Notes: generated by a model not told the origin, from the letters alone. 64,000 nucleotides of DNA from Staphylococcus simiae (GCF_017357005.1 NZ_CP071589.1:496001-560000), one strand, 5' to 3'. Shown: positions 8,736 through 20,746, numbered from the stretch's first letter. Numbers and translations: made by a program.

Positions 8736-11700
8736 TTGATTGATGTAAATAATTTCCATTATATGAAAATTGGGTTAGCTTCACCTGAAAAAATCCGTTC
8801 ATGGTCATTTGGTGAAGTTAAAAAACCTGAAACAATCAACTACCGTACATTAAAACCTGAAAAAGATGGTCTATTCTGTGAAAGAATTTTTGGACCTACA
8901 AAAGACTGGGAATGTAGTTGTGGTAAATACAAACGTGTTCGCTACAAAGGCATGGTCTGTGATAGATGTGGTGTAGAAGTAACAAAATCTAAAGTACGTC
9001 GTGAAAGAATGGGACACATTGAACTGGCTGCTCCTGTTTCACATATTTGGTATTTCAAAGGAATTCCAAGTCGTATGGGATTATTACTTGATATGTCACC
9101 AAGAGCATTAGAAGAAGTCATTTACTTTGCTTCTTATGTTGTAGTAGATCCAGGTCCAACTGGTCTAGAAAAGAAAACATTATTATCTGAAGCTGAATTC
9201 AGAGATTACTATGATAAATACCCAGGTCAATTCGTTGCAAAAATGGGTGCTGAAGGTATTAAAGATTTACTTGAAGAAATCGATTTAGATGAAGAACTTA
9301 AACAATTACGTGATGAGTTAGAGTCAGCAACTGGACAAAGACTTACTCGTGCAATTAAACGATTAGAAGTTGTTGAATCATTCCGTAACTCAGGTAATAA
9401 TCCTGCATGGATGATTTTAGATGTTCTACCTATCATTCCACCAGAAATTCGTCCAATGGTTCAATTAGATGGTGGACGTTTTGCAACAAGTGATTTAAAT
9501 GATTTATATCGTCGTGTTATCAATCGTAATAATCGTTTAAAACGTTTATTAGATTTAGGTGCACCTGGTATTATTGTGCAAAACGAAAAACGTATGTTAC
9601 AAGAAGCTGTCGATGCATTGATTGACAATGGTCGTCGTGGTCGTCCGGTAACTGGACCAGGTAACCGTCCATTAAAATCTTTATCACACATGCTTAAAGG
9701 TAAACAAGGTCGTTTCCGTCAAAACTTACTTGGTAAACGTGTTGACTATTCTGGTCGTTCAGTAATTGCTGTTGGTCCAAGTCTTAAAATGTACCAATGT
9801 GGACTTCCAAAAGAAATGGCATTAGAATTGTTCAAACCTTTTGTTATGAAAGAATTAGTACAACGTGAGATTGCTACTAATATCAAAAATGCCAAGAGTA
9901 AAATTGAACGTATGGATGATGAAGTTTGGGATGTATTAGAAGATGTTATTAGAGAACATCCAGTATTACTTAACCGTGCACCAACATTGCATAGATTAGG
10001 TATTCAAGCATTTGAACCAACATTAGTAGAAGGGCGTGCTATTCGTCTACATCCACTTGTAACGACTGCATATAATGCCGATTTTGATGGTGACCAAATG
10101 GCTGTACACGTACCTTTATCTAAAGAGGCACAAGCTGAAGCAAGAATGTTAATGTTAGCTGCTCAAAATATCTTAAACCCTAAAGATGGTAAACCAGTTG
10201 TAACACCATCTCAGGATATGGTATTAGGTAACTATTATTTAACATTAGAAAGAAAAGATGCAGTTAATACAGGGGCAATTTTTAATGACACGAATGAAGT
10301 GTTAAAAGCTTATGCAAATGGCTTTGTACACTTACACACTCGTATTGGTGTACATGCAAGCTCATTTAATAACCCAACATTTACTGATGAACAAAACAAA
10401 AAAATTCTTGTAACTTCTGTAGGTAAAATTATTTTCAATGAAATTATTCCAGATTCATTTGCTTATATTAACGAGCCTACACAAGAGAATTTAGAACGTA
10501 AAACACCAGATAGATACTTCATTGATCCGACAACATTAGGTGAAGGTGGCTTAAAAGCTTACTTTGAAAATGAAGAATTAATCGAACCATTCAACAAAAA
10601 ATTCTTAGGAAATATCATTGCAGAAGTGTTTAATAGATTCAGTATTACTGATACATCTATGATGCTTGATAGAATGAAAGACCTAGGATTTAAATTCTCA
10701 TCTAAAGCTGGTATCACAGTTGGTGTCGCTGACATCGTAGTATTACCTGATAAACAACAAATTTTAGATGAACATGAAAAATTAGTTGATAGAATTACTA
10801 AACAATTTAACCGTGGTTTAATCACTGAAGAAGAAAGATATAATGCAGTTGTTGAAATTTGGACAGATGCAAAAGATCAAATTCAAGGTGAATTAATGCA
10901 ATCACTTGAAAAAACTAACCCAATCTTTATGATGAGTGATTCAGGTGCCCGTGGTAACGCATCTAACTTCACACAATTAGCTGGTATGCGTGGTTTAATG
11001 GCTGCACCATCTGGTAAGATTATCGAATTACCAATTACTTCATCATTCCGTGAAGGTTTAACAGTACTTGAGTACTTCATCTCAACACATGGTGCTCGTA
11101 AAGGTCTTGCTGATACAGCCCTTAAAACAGCTGACTCAGGTTACCTTACTCGTCGTCTTGTTGACGTTGCTCAAGATGTTATCGTTCGTGAAGAAGATTG
11201 TGGTACGGACAGAGGTCTATTAGTTTCTGATATCAAAGAAGGTACAGAAATGATTGAACCATTTATTGAACGTATCGAAGGTCGTTATTCAAAAGAAACA
11301 ATTCGTCATCCACAAACAGACGAAATCATTATTCGTCCTGATGAATTAATAACACCAGAAATTGCTAAGCAAATTACTGATGCAGGTATTGAACAAATGT
11401 ATATCCGTTCAGCATTTACTTGTAATGCTAGACACGGTGTTTGTGAAAAATGTTATGGTAAAAACCTTGCTACTGGTGAAAAAGTTGAAGTTGGTGAAGC
11501 AGTTGGTACAATTGCTGCCCAATCAATTGGTGAACCAGGTACACAGCTTACTATGCGTACATTCCATACAGGTGGTGTAGCTGGTAGCGATATCACACAA
11601 GGTCTTCCACGTATTCAAGAAATTTTCGAAGCACGTAATCCAAAAGGTCAAGCTGTGATTACTGAAATCGAAGGTGTTGTTGAAGACATTAAATTAGCTA

Positions 11701-12359
11701 AAGATAGACAACAAGAAATTGTTGTTAAAGGTGCAAACGAAACTAGATCTTATCTAGCTTCTGGTACTTCAAGACTTAAAGTAGAAATTGGTCAACCAGT
11801 ACAACGTGGTGAAGTATTAACTGAAGGTTCTATTGAGCCTAAGAACTACTTAGCAGTTGCAGGTTTGAATGCTACTGAAAGTTACTTATTAAAAGAAGTA
11901 CAAAAAGTTTACCGTATGCAAGGTGTTGAAATCGATGATAAACACGTTGAAGTAATGGTAAGACAAATGTTACGTAAAGTTCGTATCATTGAAGCTGGTG
12001 ATACTAAATTATTACCAGGTTCATTAGTTGACATCCATAATTTCACAGATGCTAATAGAGAAGCATTTAAACATCGTAAACGCCCAGCAACAGCTAAACC
12101 AGTGTTACTAGGTATTACGAAAGCATCACTTGAAACAGAAAGTTTCTTATCTGCAGCATCATTCCAAGAAACAACAAGAGTTCTTACAGATGCAGCTATT
12201 AAAGGTAAACGTGATGATTTATTAGGTCTTAAAGAAAATGTAATTATCGGTAAATTGATTCCAGCTGGTACTGGTATGAGACGTTATAGTGACGTTAAAT
12301 ATGAAAAAACAGCAGTGCCTGTTGCTGAAGTAGAAGTACAAGAAGAAATTATCGAATAA
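8736..12359 (+). CDS. rpoC: DNA-directed RNA polymerase subunit beta'
   Basis: The 1207-residue largest RNA polymerase subunit. I chose the TTG at 8736 ([13 protein letters not shown]) because AAGGAGG at 8721-8727 is well spaced for it; an upstream frame from 8718 would begin inside that site. The zinc-binding cluster [20 protein letters not shown] (about residues 58-77) and the active-site NADFDGD (447-453), which coordinates the catalytic magnesium, are intact. It is followed by a terminator and then by a group II intron. Confidence 0.98.
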   Translation: MIDVNNFHYMKIGLASPEKIRSWSFGEVKKPETINYRTLKPEKDGLFCERIFGPTKDWECSCGKYKRVRYKGMVCDRCGVEVTKSKVRRERMGHIELAAPVSHIWYFKGIPSRMGLLLDMSPRALEEVIYFASYVVVDPGPTGLEKKTLLSEAEFRDYYDKYPGQFVAKMGAEGIKDLLEEIDLDEELKQLRDELESATGQRLTRAIKRLEVVESFRNSGNNPAWMILDVLPIIPPEIRPMVQLDGGRFATSDLNDLYRRVINRNNRLKRLLDLGAPGIIVQNEKRMLQEAVDALIDNGRRGRPVTGPGNRPLKSLSHMLKGKQGRFRQNLLGKRVDYSGRSVIAVGPSLKMYQCGLPKEMALELFKPFVMKELVQREIATNIKNAKSKIERMDDEVWDVLEDVIREHPVLLNRAPTLHRLGIQAFEPTLVEGRAIRLHPLVTTAYNADFDGDQMAVHVPLSKEAQAEARMLMLAAQNILNPKDGKPVVTPSQDMVLGNYYLTLERKDAVNTGAIFNDTNEVLKAYANGFVHLHTRIGVHASSFNNPTFTDEQNKKILVTSVGKIIFNEIIPDSFAYINEPTQENLERKTPDRYFIDPTTLGEGGLKAYFENEELIEPFNKKFLGNIIAEVFNRFSITDTSMMLDRMKDLGFKFSSKAGITVGVADIVVLPDKQQILDEHEKLVDRITKQFNRGLITEEERYNAVVEIWTDAKDQIQGELMQSLEKTNPIFMMSDSGARGNASNFTQLAGMRGLMAAPSGKIIELPITSSFREGLTVLEYFISTHGARKGLADTALKTADSGYLTRRLVDVAQDVIVREEDCGTDRGLLVSDIKEGTEMIEPFIERIEGRYSKETIRHPQTDEIIIRPDELITPEIAKQITDAGIEQMYIRSAFTCNARHGVCEKCYGKNLATGEKVEVGEAVGTIAAQSIGEPGTQLTMRTFHTGGVAGSDITQGLPRIQEIFEARNPKGQAVITEIEGVVEDIKLAKDRQQEIVVKGANETRSYLASGTSRLKVEIGQPVQRGEVLTEGSIEPKNYLAVAGLNATESYLLKEVQKVYRMQGVEIDDKHVEVMVRQMLRKVRIIEAGDTKLLPGSLVDIHNFTDANREAFKHRKRPATAKPVLLGITKASLETESFLSAASFQETTRVLTDAAIKGKRDDLLGLKENVIIGKLIPAGTGMRRYSDVKYEKTAVPVAEVEVQEEIIE

Positions 12360-12371
12360 TAATAACTAACA

Positions 12372-12399
12372 GAGGCTATTAATTTAGCCTCTTGTTATT
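12372..12399 (+). terminator. rpoC terminator, target of the intron
   Basis: GAGGCTA (12372-12378) pairs with TAGCCTC (12385-12391), followed by TTGTTATT. The group IIC intron begins 8 nt after the stem, which is where this class inserts. Confidence 0.75.
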
Positions 12400-14265
12400 G
12401 TGCGCCCGGCATGGGTAATTACTAGACGGTGAAAGTCCGTTACAGGCTTGGTAGTAGGAACTGTTAGCGAAAGACAAGGGTGTCCATTGTGAAATGGAAT
12501 CTGAAGGAAGTCGGACGCAAACACTCGCACTGACGAACAGAAATATCATACAAGGCTATGTGGAATGGATGAATCTGCAATACAAGATAAAGTCCGATAC
12601 TACCCGAGTTCTATATAGTAAATGATGCAGTGGAATGAGTGGAAAGTGGTTACTCTTACCCGGGGAGGTCTCATCAGCGATAAAAAAAATCGTAGTAATA
12701 ACGAATGATGAGAAGTCAGCAGAGGTCATAGTAGGTAGAAATACTGAAGGACTGAACAATATTCATACAAAGTAAAGAATGGAGGTTAGAGATTTACAAC
12801 GTACAGAATACAATTAATGATTGGCAACTCATAGAAAGATAAGTAGTGGAACGAAAAAGGATATATGAGTGCGTACAGTAAATCTTAGGTGAAATGAAAG
12901 AAATGTATCGTGAGTCTCCATCTATGATGGAGCTTGTTGTAAGAGAGAATAATATACAAAAAGCAATTAAGAAAGTGAAGAAAAACAACGGTGCACCTGG
13001 CATCGATGGCATGCGAGTAAGTGAATTAACATCACATTTCGCAAAATACTTTCCACAAATTAAACAAAAACTGCTTGATGGCACGTATAAGCCACAAGCA
13101 GTAAGAAAGGTTGAAATACCTAAATCAAATGGGAAAAAGCGCGTGCTTGGAATCCCTGTCGCAAGAGACAGAGTTATCCAACAAGCCATTAAACAAGTCA
13201 TTGAACCTAGTATCGACCGTACTTTCTCAAAACACAGTCATGGCTTTAGACCGAATCGTAGTACAGGAACTGCACTTAAAGAATGTGCAACATACTATGA
13301 AGAAGGTTACTTAGTTGCAGTTGATTGTGATTTAAAACAGTGCTTTGATATGTTGAACCATGATAAATTAATGTATCTATTTGAACGACATGTTCAAGAT
13401 AAAGCCATTTCTAAATTTATTCGTAGAAGCCTACAGGTTGGTGCAATCGACCTCAATGGTAATTATCGAAGTAGAGAAATAGGTGCACCGCAAGGTGGTG
13501 TTATTTCCCCGTTACTTTGTAATATTTATCTTCACGAATTAGATAATGAATTGGAGAAACGTGGTCATCGCTTTGTTCGTTATGCAGATGACTTCGTCAT
13601 CTTTGTACGTACAAAACGAGCGGGTCAACGTGTCATGGAAAGTGTGACAAAGTTTATCGAAAAAGACCTTAAACTTATTGTAAATAGTGAAAAGAGCAAG
13701 GTAGGTTCTATCACACGTTTAAAGTTCTTGAGTTGTCTAATGACCAAAGTAAATGGCACTTATCGTTTCAGACCGACTATGGAAGCAAGAAGAAATTTAA
13801 AACGCACCTTAAGACGTCTAACGAAACGAAATAGACCAGGTACCTTTAAAGAGATTATATCAGAAATTAATCAAGTAACACGAGGGTGGATAAATTACTT
13901 TGGTAAAGGATTTATTACAGGTTTTGTAACGAAGTTACAATCATGGTTAAACCGACGCATTAGACAACTAATCCTCAAAAGATGGAAAAGAATAAAAACC
14001 AAATATAAGATGTTACGTAAGTATGGACTTGACCATAAGAGTGCAATGAAAATTGCCAATTCAAGAAAGAAATACTGGCGCTTATCATCAACGCATGAAG
14101 TTCATCGTGCACTTACAACAAAACGTCTCTACAAGTGGGGGTTAGAACCATTAACCCAACTCGCAGAGACGGCTTACGCAAGATATTGAACCGCCGAGTA
14201 CGGAACCGTACGCTCGGTGGTGTGAGAGGACGGATAATCAAATAATGGTTATCCTCCTACTCGAT
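12400..14265 (+). mobile_element. Group IIC intron (Oceanobacillus iheyensis type)
   Basis: A self-splicing retroelement of about 1,866 nt. Its 5' end GTGCGCCCGGCATGGGT and several internal blocks (GTGAAAGTCC, CAAGGGTGTCC, GGAATCTGAAGGAAG, CTTACCCGGGGAGGTCT) agree closely with the class IIC intron of O. iheyensis as I remember it. Domain V lies at about 14188-14229 (GAACCGCCGAGTACGGAACC, then the complementary arm and GTGTGAGAGG). Domain VI is about 14227-14257, and the 3' end CTACTCGAT gives the usual final AY. Domain IV encodes the reverse transcriptase. Insertion directly after a terminator hairpin is the signature of class C. It appears complete, so it may be mobile. Confidence 0.9.
12894..14189 (+). 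CDS. Group II intron reverse transcriptase/maturase
   Basis: A 431-residue intron-encoded protein that copies the intron RNA into DNA and helps it splice. The reverse-transcriptase fingers and palm run from about residue 15 to 280, with PQGGVISPLLCNIYLHELD and the catalytic YADD at 230-233. The C-terminal third is the maturase X domain (RGWINYFGKGF...). There is no HNH endonuclease domain, as expected for class C, whose members insert at terminator hairpins and replication forks. It lies inside intron domain IV; the start at 12894 follows TAGGTGA, and an ATG at 12903 is the alternative. Confidence 0.93.
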   Translation: MKEMYRESPSMMELVVRENNIQKAIKKVKKNNGAPGIDGMRVSELTSHFAKYFPQIKQKLLDGTYKPQAVRKVEIPKSNGKKRVLGIPVARDRVIQQAIKQVIEPSIDRTFSKHSHGFRPNRSTGTALKECATYYEEGYLVAVDCDLKQCFDMLNHDKLMYLFERHVQDKAISKFIRRSLQVGAIDLNGNYRSREIGAPQGGVISPLLCNIYLHELDNELEKRGHRFVRYADDFVIFVRTKRAGQRVMESVTKFIEKDLKLIVNSEKSKVGSITRLKFLSCLMTKVNGTYRFRPTMEARRNLKRTLRRLTKRNRPGTFKEIISEINQVTRGWINYFGKGFITGFVTKLQSWLNRRIRQLILKRWKRIKTKYKMLRKYGLDHKSAMKIANSRKKYWRLSSTHEVHRALTTKRLYKWGLEPLTQLAETAYARY

Positions 14266-14352
14266 TTTATATTGAATACATGTTGACTTTGAAGCTCAAT
14301 CAATGTTAATATATTAAAGGTTGATGCAAGCAGAACTTTGGAGGATAAGTTA

Positions 14353-14607
14353 TTGTCTAAGGAAAAAGTTGCACGCTTTAACAAACAACAATTTGTAGTT
14401 GGTCTTAAAGAAACGCTTAAAGCGTTAAATAAAGATCAAGTTACATCTTTGATTATTGCTCAAGACGTTGAAGTTCATTTAATGACTCGCGTGTTAAGCC
14501 GAATCAATCAACAAAATATTCCTGTATCATTTTTCGAAAGCAAACGTGCTTTAGGAAAATATGTAGGTATTAATGTTAATGCTACAATTGTCGCATTACT
14601 TAAATGA
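14353..14607 (+). CDS. L7Ae-like ribosomal protein (YbxF family)
   Basis: An 84-residue L7Ae/L30e/Gadd45-fold protein related to B. subtilis YbxF, which binds kink-turn RNA and associates with the ribosome. I chose the TTG at 14353 ([11 protein letters not shown]): TTTGGAGGAT lies 7 nt upstream, whereas the longer frame would start within that site. This position between rpoC and rpsL is conserved in Bacillales. Here the intron separates it from rpoC, so it may depend on intron readthrough or on its own promoter. Confidence 0.87.
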   Translation: MSKEKVARFNKQQFVVGLKETLKALNKDQVTSLIIAQDVEVHLMTRVLSRINQQNIPVSFFESKRALGKYVGINVNATIVALLK

Positions 14608-14610
14608 GAA

Positions 14611-14637
14611 TTAGTAAGTATCATTGCTTACTAAATT
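14611..14637 (+). terminator. Weak terminator or attenuator before rpsL
   Basis: TTAGTAAG (14611-14618) pairs with CTTACTAA (14627-14634), then ATTTTATTT. The stem is AU-rich, so partial readthrough into rpsL is likely. Confidence 0.5.
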
Positions 14638-14706
14638 TTATTTAACTTAAAAATGAACCACCTGGATGTGTGGGATTAAAAAAAGGAAGAGAGGAGGACA
14701 TATCAC

Positions 14707-15120
14707 ATGCCAACTATTAACCAATTAGTACGTAAACCAAGACAAAGTAAAGTTAGAAAATCAGACTCTCCAGCTTTAAATAAAGGTTTTAACAGTAAAA
14801 AGAAAAAATTTACTGATTTAAACTCACCACAAAAACGTGGAGTTTGTACTCGTGTAGGTACTATGACACCTAAAAAACCTAACTCAGCGTTACGTAAATA
14901 TGCTCGTGTGCGTTTATCAAACAACATTGAAATTAACGCATACATCCCTGGTATCGGCCATAACTTACAAGAACACAGTGTTGTACTTGTACGTGGTGGA
15001 CGTGTAAAAGACTTACCAGGTGTTCGTTACCACATCGTACGTGGTGCACTTGATACTTCAGGTGTTGACGGACGTAGACAAGGTCGTTCATTATACGGAA
15101 CTAAAAAACCTAAAAACTAA
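14707..15120 (+). CDS. rpsL: 30S ribosomal protein S12 (uS12)
   Basis: A 137-residue decoding-centre protein. Lys56 in TPKKPNS and Lys101 in [12 protein letters not shown], the two residues most often changed in streptomycin-resistant staphylococci, are wild type. The ATG at 14707 follows GAGAGGAGGAC. First gene of the str cluster (rpsL-rpsG-fusA-tuf). Confidence 0.97.
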   Translation: MPTINQLVRKPRQSKVRKSDSPALNKGFNSKKKKFTDLNSPQKRGVCTRVGTMTPKKPNSALRKYARVRLSNNIEINAYIPGIGHNLQEHSVVLVRGGRVKDLPGVRYHIVRGALDTSGVDGRRQGRSLYGTKKPKN

Positions 15121-15189
15121 TAATTAAATTCATGTTTTTATATGTATTTTAATTACATTACAATTATAAAGGAAGGGAGGATTTACATT

Positions 15190-15660
15190 ATGCCTCGTAA
15201 AGGATCAGTACCTAAAAGAGACGTATTACCAGATCCAATTCATAACTCTAAGTTAGTAACAAAGTTAATTAACAAAATTATGTTAGATGGTAAACGTGGA
15301 ACAGCACAAAGAATTCTTTATTCAGCATTCGACTTAGTTGAACAACGTAGTGGTCGTGATGCATTAGAAGTATTCGAAGAAGCAATCAACAATATTATGC
15401 CAGTATTAGAAGTTAAAGCACGTCGTGTTGGTGGTTCTAACTATCAAGTACCTGTAGAAGTTCGTCCAGAACGTCGTACTACTTTAGGATTACGTTGGTT
15501 AGTTAACTATGCACGTCTTCGTGGTGAAAAAACGATGGAAGACCGTTTAGCTAACGAAATTTTAGATGCAGCAAATAATACAGGTGGTGCCGTTAAGAAA
15601 CGTGAGGATACTCACAAAATGGCTGAAGCGAACAAAGCATTCGCTCACTACCGTTGGTAA
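15190..15660 (+). CDS. rpsG: 30S ribosomal protein S7 (uS7)
   Basis: A 156-residue primary 16S rRNA-binding protein that organises the head of the small subunit. It starts at ATG 15190 ([16 protein letters not shown]) after AAGGGAGGATT. The upstream in-frame extension to 15142 lies across the ribosome-binding site and is rejected. In E. coli S7 represses the str operon; whether the hairpin at 15675-15726 serves that role here is unknown. Confidence 0.97.
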
Positions 15661-15674
15661 GATAAAAGCTTTTA

Positions 15675-15726
15675 CCCTGAGTATGTTACTTGTTAGTGAA
15701 TCATCATTAGCAACTCATACTTAGGG
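15675..15726 (+). promoter_or_regulatory. Long inverted repeat before fusA
   Basis: CCCTGAGTATG (15675-15685) pairs with CATACTTAGGG (15716-15726) apart from one G-T pair. The 30-nt interior contains a second small pairing (TTAGTGA/TCATTAG-like). No T run follows, so it looks like a structured leader of fusA rather than a terminator. Confidence 0.5.
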
Positions 15727-15780
15727 CATCGCCATATCTATCGTATTTATTCAGTAATTAACTGGAAGGAGAAAAAATAC

Positions 15781-17862
15781 ATGGCTAGAGAATTTTCACT
15801 AGAAAAAACTCGTAATATCGGTATCATGGCTCACATCGATGCTGGTAAAACGACTACGACTGAACGTATTCTTTATTACACTGGCCGTATCCACAAAATT
15901 GGTGAAACACACGAAGGTGCTTCACAAATGGACTGGATGGAACAAGAACAAGATCGTGGTATTACAATCACATCTGCAGCAACAACTGCAGCTTGGGACG
16001 GGCACCGTGTAAATATTATCGATACACCTGGACACGTAGACTTCACAGTTGAAGTTGAACGTTCATTACGTGTACTTGACGGAGCAGTTACAGTACTTGA
16101 TGCACAATCAGGTGTTGAACCTCAAACTGAAACAGTTTGGCGTCAAGCTACAACGTATGGTGTTCCTCGTATCGTATTTGTAAACAAAATGGATAAATTA
16201 GGTGCTAACTTCGAATATTCTGTAAGTACTTTACATGATCGTTTAGATGCTAACGCAGCTCCAATCCAATTACCAATTGGTGCAGAGGACGAATTCGAAG
16301 CAATCATTGACTTAGTTGAAATGAAATGTTTCAAATATACAAATGATTTAGGTACTGAAATTGAAGAAATTGAAATTCCTGAAGATCATAAAGAAAGAGC
16401 TGAAGAAGCTCGTTCTGCATTAATCGAAGCAGTTGCTGAAACTAGCGACGAATTAATGGAGAAATATCTTGGTGACGAAGAAATTACAGTTGCTGAATTG
16501 AAAAATGCTATCCGTGAAGCTACTACTAATGTAGAATTCTACCCAGTACTTTGTGGTACAGCTTTCAAAAACAAAGGTGTTCAATTAATGCTTAACGCTG
16601 TAATTGATTACTTACCTTCACCATTAGACGTTAAACCAATTATTGGTCACCGTGCTAGTAACCCAGAAGAAGAAGTAATTGCAAGAGCTGACGACTCAGC
16701 TGAGTTCGCTGCTTTAGCATTTAAAGTTATGACTGACCCTTATGTTGGTAAATTAACATTCTTCCGCGTGTACTCTGGTACAATGACATCTGGTTCATAC
16801 ATTAAGAACTCAACTAAAGATAAACGTGAACGTGTAGGGCGTTTATTACAAATGCACGCCAATTCACGTCAAGAAATCGATACTGTATATTCAGGAGATA
16901 TCGCAGCTGCGGTAGGTCTTAAAGATACAGGAACTGGTGATACTTTATGTGGTGAGAAAAATGACATTATCTTGGAATCAATGGAATTCCCAGAACCTGT
17001 TATTCACTTATCAGTTGAACCAAAATCTAAAGCTGACCAAGATAAAATGACTCAAGCTTTAGTTAAATTGCAAGAAGAAGACCCAACATTCCATGCGCAT
17101 ACTGATGAAGAAACTGGACAAGTTATCATTGGTGGTATGGGTGAACTTCACTTAGACATCTTAGTAGACCGTATGAAGAAAGAATTTAACGTTGAATGTA
17201 ACGTAGGTGCTCCAATGGTTTCATATCGTGAAACTTTCAAATCATCTGCACAAGTTCAAGGTAAATTCTCTCGTCAATCAGGTGGTCGTGGTCAATACGG
17301 TGATGTTCACATTGAATTTACACCTAATGAAACTGGTGGCGGTTTTGAATTCGAAAACGCTATCGTTGGTGGTGTAGTTCCTCGTGAATACATTCCATCA
17401 GTTGAAGCTGGTCTTAAAGATGCTATGGAAAATGGTGTCTTAGCAGGTTATCCATTAATTGATGTTAAAGCTAAATTATTTGATGGTTCATACCATGATG
17501 TCGATTCATCAGAAATGGCCTTCAAAATTGCTGCATCATTAGCACTTAAAGAAGCTGCTAAAAAATGTGATCCTGTTATTTTAGAACCAATGATGAAAGT
17601 TACTATCGAAATGCCTGAAGAATACATGGGTGATATCATGGGTGACGTAACATCTCGTCGTGGACGTGTTGATGGTATGGAACCACGCGGTAATGCACAA
17701 GTTGTTAATGCTTATGTACCACTTTCAGAAATGTTCGGTTACGCAACTTCATTACGTTCAAACACACAAGGTCGCGGAACTTACACAATGTACTTCGATC
17801 ATTATGCAGAAGTTCCAAAATCAATTGCAGAAGAAATTATCAAGAAAAATAAAGGTGAATAA
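15781..17862 (+). CDS. fusA: Elongation factor G
   Basis: A 693-residue translocase GTPase. The G1 motif [12 protein letters not shown] starts at about residue 17, followed by DTPGHVDF (G3) and NKMDKLG (G4). H457 and L461 lie in [11 protein letters not shown] (451-461), exactly as in S. aureus numbering; both, often altered in fusidic-acid-resistant strains, are wild type. Start ATG follows GGAAGGAG. tuf follows after 218 bp. Confidence 0.98.
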   Translation: MAREFSLEKTRNIGIMAHIDAGKTTTTERILYYTGRIHKIGETHEGASQMDWMEQEQDRGITITSAATTAAWDGHRVNIIDTPGHVDFTVEVERSLRVLDGAVTVLDAQSGVEPQTETVWRQATTYGVPRIVFVNKMDKLGANFEYSVSTLHDRLDANAAPIQLPIGAEDEFEAIIDLVEMKCFKYTNDLGTEIEEIEIPEDHKERAEEARSALIEAVAETSDELMEKYLGDEEITVAELKNAIREATTNVEFYPVLCGTAFKNKGVQLMLNAVIDYLPSPLDVKPIIGHRASNPEEEVIARADDSAEFAALAFKVMTDPYVGKLTFFRVYSGTMTSGSYIKNSTKDKRERVGRLLQMHANSRQEIDTVYSGDIAAAVGLKDTGTGDTLCGEKNDIILESMEFPEPVIHLSVEPKSKADQDKMTQALVKLQEEDPTFHAHTDEETGQVIIGGMGELHLDILVDRMKKEFNVECNVGAPMVSYRETFKSSAQVQGKFSRQSGGRGQYGDVHIEFTPNETGGGFEFENAIVGGVVPREYIPSVEAGLKDAMENGVLAGYPLIDVKAKLFDGSYHDVDSSEMAFKIAASLALKEAAKKCDPVILEPMMKVTIEMPEEYMGDIMGDVTSRRGRVDGMEPRGNAQVVNAYVPLSEMFGYATSLRSNTQGRGTYTMYFDHYAEVPKSIAEEIIKKNKGE

Positions 17863-18005
17863 TATAACTTGTTTTGACTAGCTATGCTAGGTTAAAATAT
17901 TAAGTGAGCTTATTGTAAGCTAGCATCTTTAAAGTTTGATTTTTTTGGATGTATGCATTATAAAGGAATTATGAATTTCTTTTTTGCAAACACTGTAAAT
18001 CATCT

Positions 18006-18034
18006 TCTCATGACGGTGAGAAACTGTCATGAGA
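18006..18034 (+). promoter_or_regulatory. Perfect hairpin in the tuf leader
   Basis: TCTCATGAC (18006-18014) pairs perfectly with GTCATGAGA (18026-18034) around an 11-nt loop. It sits 46 nt before the tuf start with no T run, in the 218-bp fusA-tuf gap. It is likely part of the tuf 5' UTR and may affect translation or RNA stability. Confidence 0.5.
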
Positions 18035-18080
18035 GATAAAATTTAAATTAATTTTCAATAAGAATAGGAGAGATTTTATA

Positions 18081-19265
18081 ATGGCTAAAGAAAAATTCGA
18101 TCGTTCAAAAGAACATGCCAATATTGGTACTATCGGTCACGTTGACCATGGTAAAACTACTTTAACAGCTGCTATCGCAACTGTATTAGCAAAAAATGGT
18201 GACTCAGTTGCACAATCATATGACATGATTGACAATGCTCCAGAAGAAAAAGAACGTGGTATCACAATCAATACTTCTCACATTGAGTACCAAACTGACA
18301 AACGTCACTATGCACACGTTGACTGCCCAGGACACGCTGACTATGTTAAAAACATGATCACTGGTGCTGCTCAAATGGACGGCGGTATCTTAGTAGTATC
18401 AGCTGCTGATGGTCCAATGCCACAAACTCGTGAACACATCTTATTATCACGTAACGTTGGTGTTCCAGCATTAGTAGTATTCTTAAACAAAGTTGACATG
18501 GTTGACGATGAAGAATTATTAGAATTAGTAGAAATGGAAGTTCGTGACTTATTAAGCGAATATGACTTCCCAGGTGACGATGTACCTGTAATCGCTGGTT
18601 CAGCATTAAAAGCTTTAGAAGGCGACGAAAAATACGAACAAAAAATCTTAGACTTAATGCAAGCTGTAGATGACTACATCCCAACTCCAGAACGTGATTC
18701 TGACAAACCATTCATGATGCCAGTTGAGGACGTATTCTCAATCACTGGTCGTGGTACTGTTGCAACAGGCCGTGTTGAACGTGGTCAAATCAAAGTTGGT
18801 GAAGAAGTTGAAATCATCGGATTACACGAAACTTCTAAAACAACTGTTACTGGTGTAGAAATGTTCCGTAAATTATTAGACTACGCTGAAGCTGGTGACA
18901 ACATTGGTGCATTATTACGTGGTGTTGCTCGTGAAGACGTACAACGTGGTCAAGTATTAGCTGCTCCAGGTTCAATTACTCCACACACTAACTTCAAAGC
19001 TGAAGTTTATGTATTATCAAAAGACGAAGGTGGACGTCATACTCCATTCTTCTCAAACTATCGTCCACAATTCTATTTCCGTACTACTGACGTAACTGGT
19101 GTTGTTAATTTACCAGAAGGTACTGAAATGGTAATGCCTGGTGATAACGTTGAAATGACAGTAGAATTAATCGCTCCTATCGCGATTGAAGACGGTACTC
19201 GTTTCTCAATCCGTGAAGGTGGACGTACTGTAGGATCAGGCGTTGTTACTGAAATCATTAAATAA
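18081..19265 (+). CDS. tuf: Elongation factor Tu
   Basis: A 394-residue GTPase that delivers aminoacyl-tRNA to the ribosome. GHVDHGKT (residues 19-26), the DCPGHADY G3 motif and NKVDMVDD (G4) are intact. Start ATG follows TAGGAGAG. Codon use is strongly biased (CGT, GGT, GAA, TTA), as expected for a highly expressed gene. Transcription ends at the terminator just downstream. Confidence 0.98.
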   Translation: MAKEKFDRSKEHANIGTIGHVDHGKTTLTAAIATVLAKNGDSVAQSYDMIDNAPEEKERGITINTSHIEYQTDKRHYAHVDCPGHADYVKNMITGAAQMDGGILVVSAADGPMPQTREHILLSRNVGVPALVVFLNKVDMVDDEELLELVEMEVRDLLSEYDFPGDDVPVIAGSALKALEGDEKYEQKILDLMQAVDDYIPTPERDSDKPFMMPVEDVFSITGRGTVATGRVERGQIKVGEEVEIIGLHETSKTTVTGVEMFRKLLDYAEAGDNIGALLRGVAREDVQRGQVLAAPGSITPHTNFKAEVYVLSKDEGGRHTPFFSNYRPQFYFRTTDVTGVVNLPEGTEMVMPGDNVEMTVELIAPIAIEDGTRFSIREGGRTVGSGVVTEIIK

Positions 19266-19292
19266 TATCTAATTCATTTTGGATTTTATATA

Positions 19293-19318
19293 AAAGACCC
19301 CGTAATGGGGTCTTTTTT
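19293..19318 (+). terminator. tuf terminator
   Basis: AAAGACCCC pairs with GGGGTCTTT, followed by a run of Ts. A compact, strong intrinsic terminator closing the str cluster. Confidence 0.9.
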
Positions 19319-19427
19319 TATGAATGTTTTAAATAACACATTATAAAGCTTCTCTGTCAAATTGGACTGATGCATAAAATTTTGGTTCTCTGTCAAATTG
19401 GACTGATGTATAAATTTTTTATAGAAG

Positions 19428-20713
19428 TTAAGCAGCAATTTGTTGTTTAACTTCTTTTTTATTTTCAGGTGCATATAGTTTTGAACATAAAAGAATTCTG
19501 TTGCGCAAATGATTGTAATTTCCATAACCAAAAGATGTACGTTTAATAAGTTTGATTTTATTATTAATACCTTCAATAGGACCGTTGGTCAAATTGATAT
19601 AATTGAAAGTATGTTCGATGAAGCAAGCATGTTTTTTCAACGTTTTAATGGCTGTTTTTAATGATGGATGTAAGTCTGAAAGTTTTAATTGTTCTATGGT
19701 TTGTTTAAATGAGTCGAATTGGCTATGTTTCAAGTCATGTCGTAAATTATTAATCACTTCATATGTCTCTTTAAGGGTATCATCTTGGTCTAACAAGTAT
19801 GTCACGATGCCTTTTTGCGTCTTCCATTCTTTAAACAAAGGTACCTTATTATATTCATACAATTCTAAGTCTTCGGTTGGTTTAAGTACAAGTTTCCAGT
19901 AACGCTTATATTTATTATATAGTGATTTATTTAGGTCTTTAAATACGTTCATAACGGCTACACGAATACTATTTAAAGCTCGATTTAATAGTTGAACAAT
20001 ATGGAAACGATCGATAATAATTTTAGCGTTTGGAAATAGTTTTTTAATTAAAGTCATATAAGGTTCATGCATATCGATAGTCACTGTCTTTACTTGCTGT
20101 CTATCTTTTAAAGAAAAGCGGTAAAAATAAGTCTTGAGTGATTGAAGTCGACGATCTTCAACAACATCTATAATTTGATGTGTTTGTGCATCAGCGAATA
20201 TAAAGCTCATATGACCCGAAACGTTCTTGACACTTTTAAACTCATCCATCATTAGATGTTTGGGTAGTGAAGCATACGGTGATTGTTTTAAATAATCTGC
20301 TGCTTGATCAATAAAACGTGATACTGTTGCCGTTGAAACTGAACATGAGCGTGCAATAGATACTTCTGATCTCACATCCACAGCTTTTTCGATAACTGCT
20401 AGACGTGTATTATTTGAAATATGACAATATGGATTTATTTCTGGTGTTTTGCTGTGAAATAGCTATGACAAACTCTACACAAATAGCGTTGCTTACTTAA
20501 CATTAAATAAGCTGGACATTCAGATACCTTAGGTATCGTAATTCTAGATACTTTTTTACCATTTTTAACGATTTGATTGTCTGTATTTTCAGTATGACAA
20601 AACGGACATTCATCAATATTATTTCTTAAAGTACCATAGTAAAATTTACATAATTTCCCTTTATAATGTTTTTTAGTTAATTTTTCGCTATAAATAATGT
20701 TTTGGTCTTCCAT
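19428..20713 (-). pseudogene. ISL3-family transposase, one-base frameshift
   Basis: The N-terminal part (20713 to 20435; zinc-finger pairs CPFC and CRVC) and the rest (about 20447 down to 19428; HTH SVSTATVSRFIDQ, then the DDE domain with TIDMHEPYMTLIKKLFP) are in different frames. The protein reads smoothly if one A is restored in the four-A tract at 20447-20450 (minus strand): ...FTAK then TPEINPYCHISNNTR. That would give about 428 residues, the normal ISL3 length. Either a true loss of function or a homopolymer sequencing error. Confidence 0.85.
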
Positions 20714-20746
20714 ATTAAGTGTATCTTATATAAAATTTTGCATAGG

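Noticed and set aside
19603-19902. 99-residue plus-strand frame inside the ISL3 transposase
   Set aside because: Shadow of the transposase on the other strand; no start signal.
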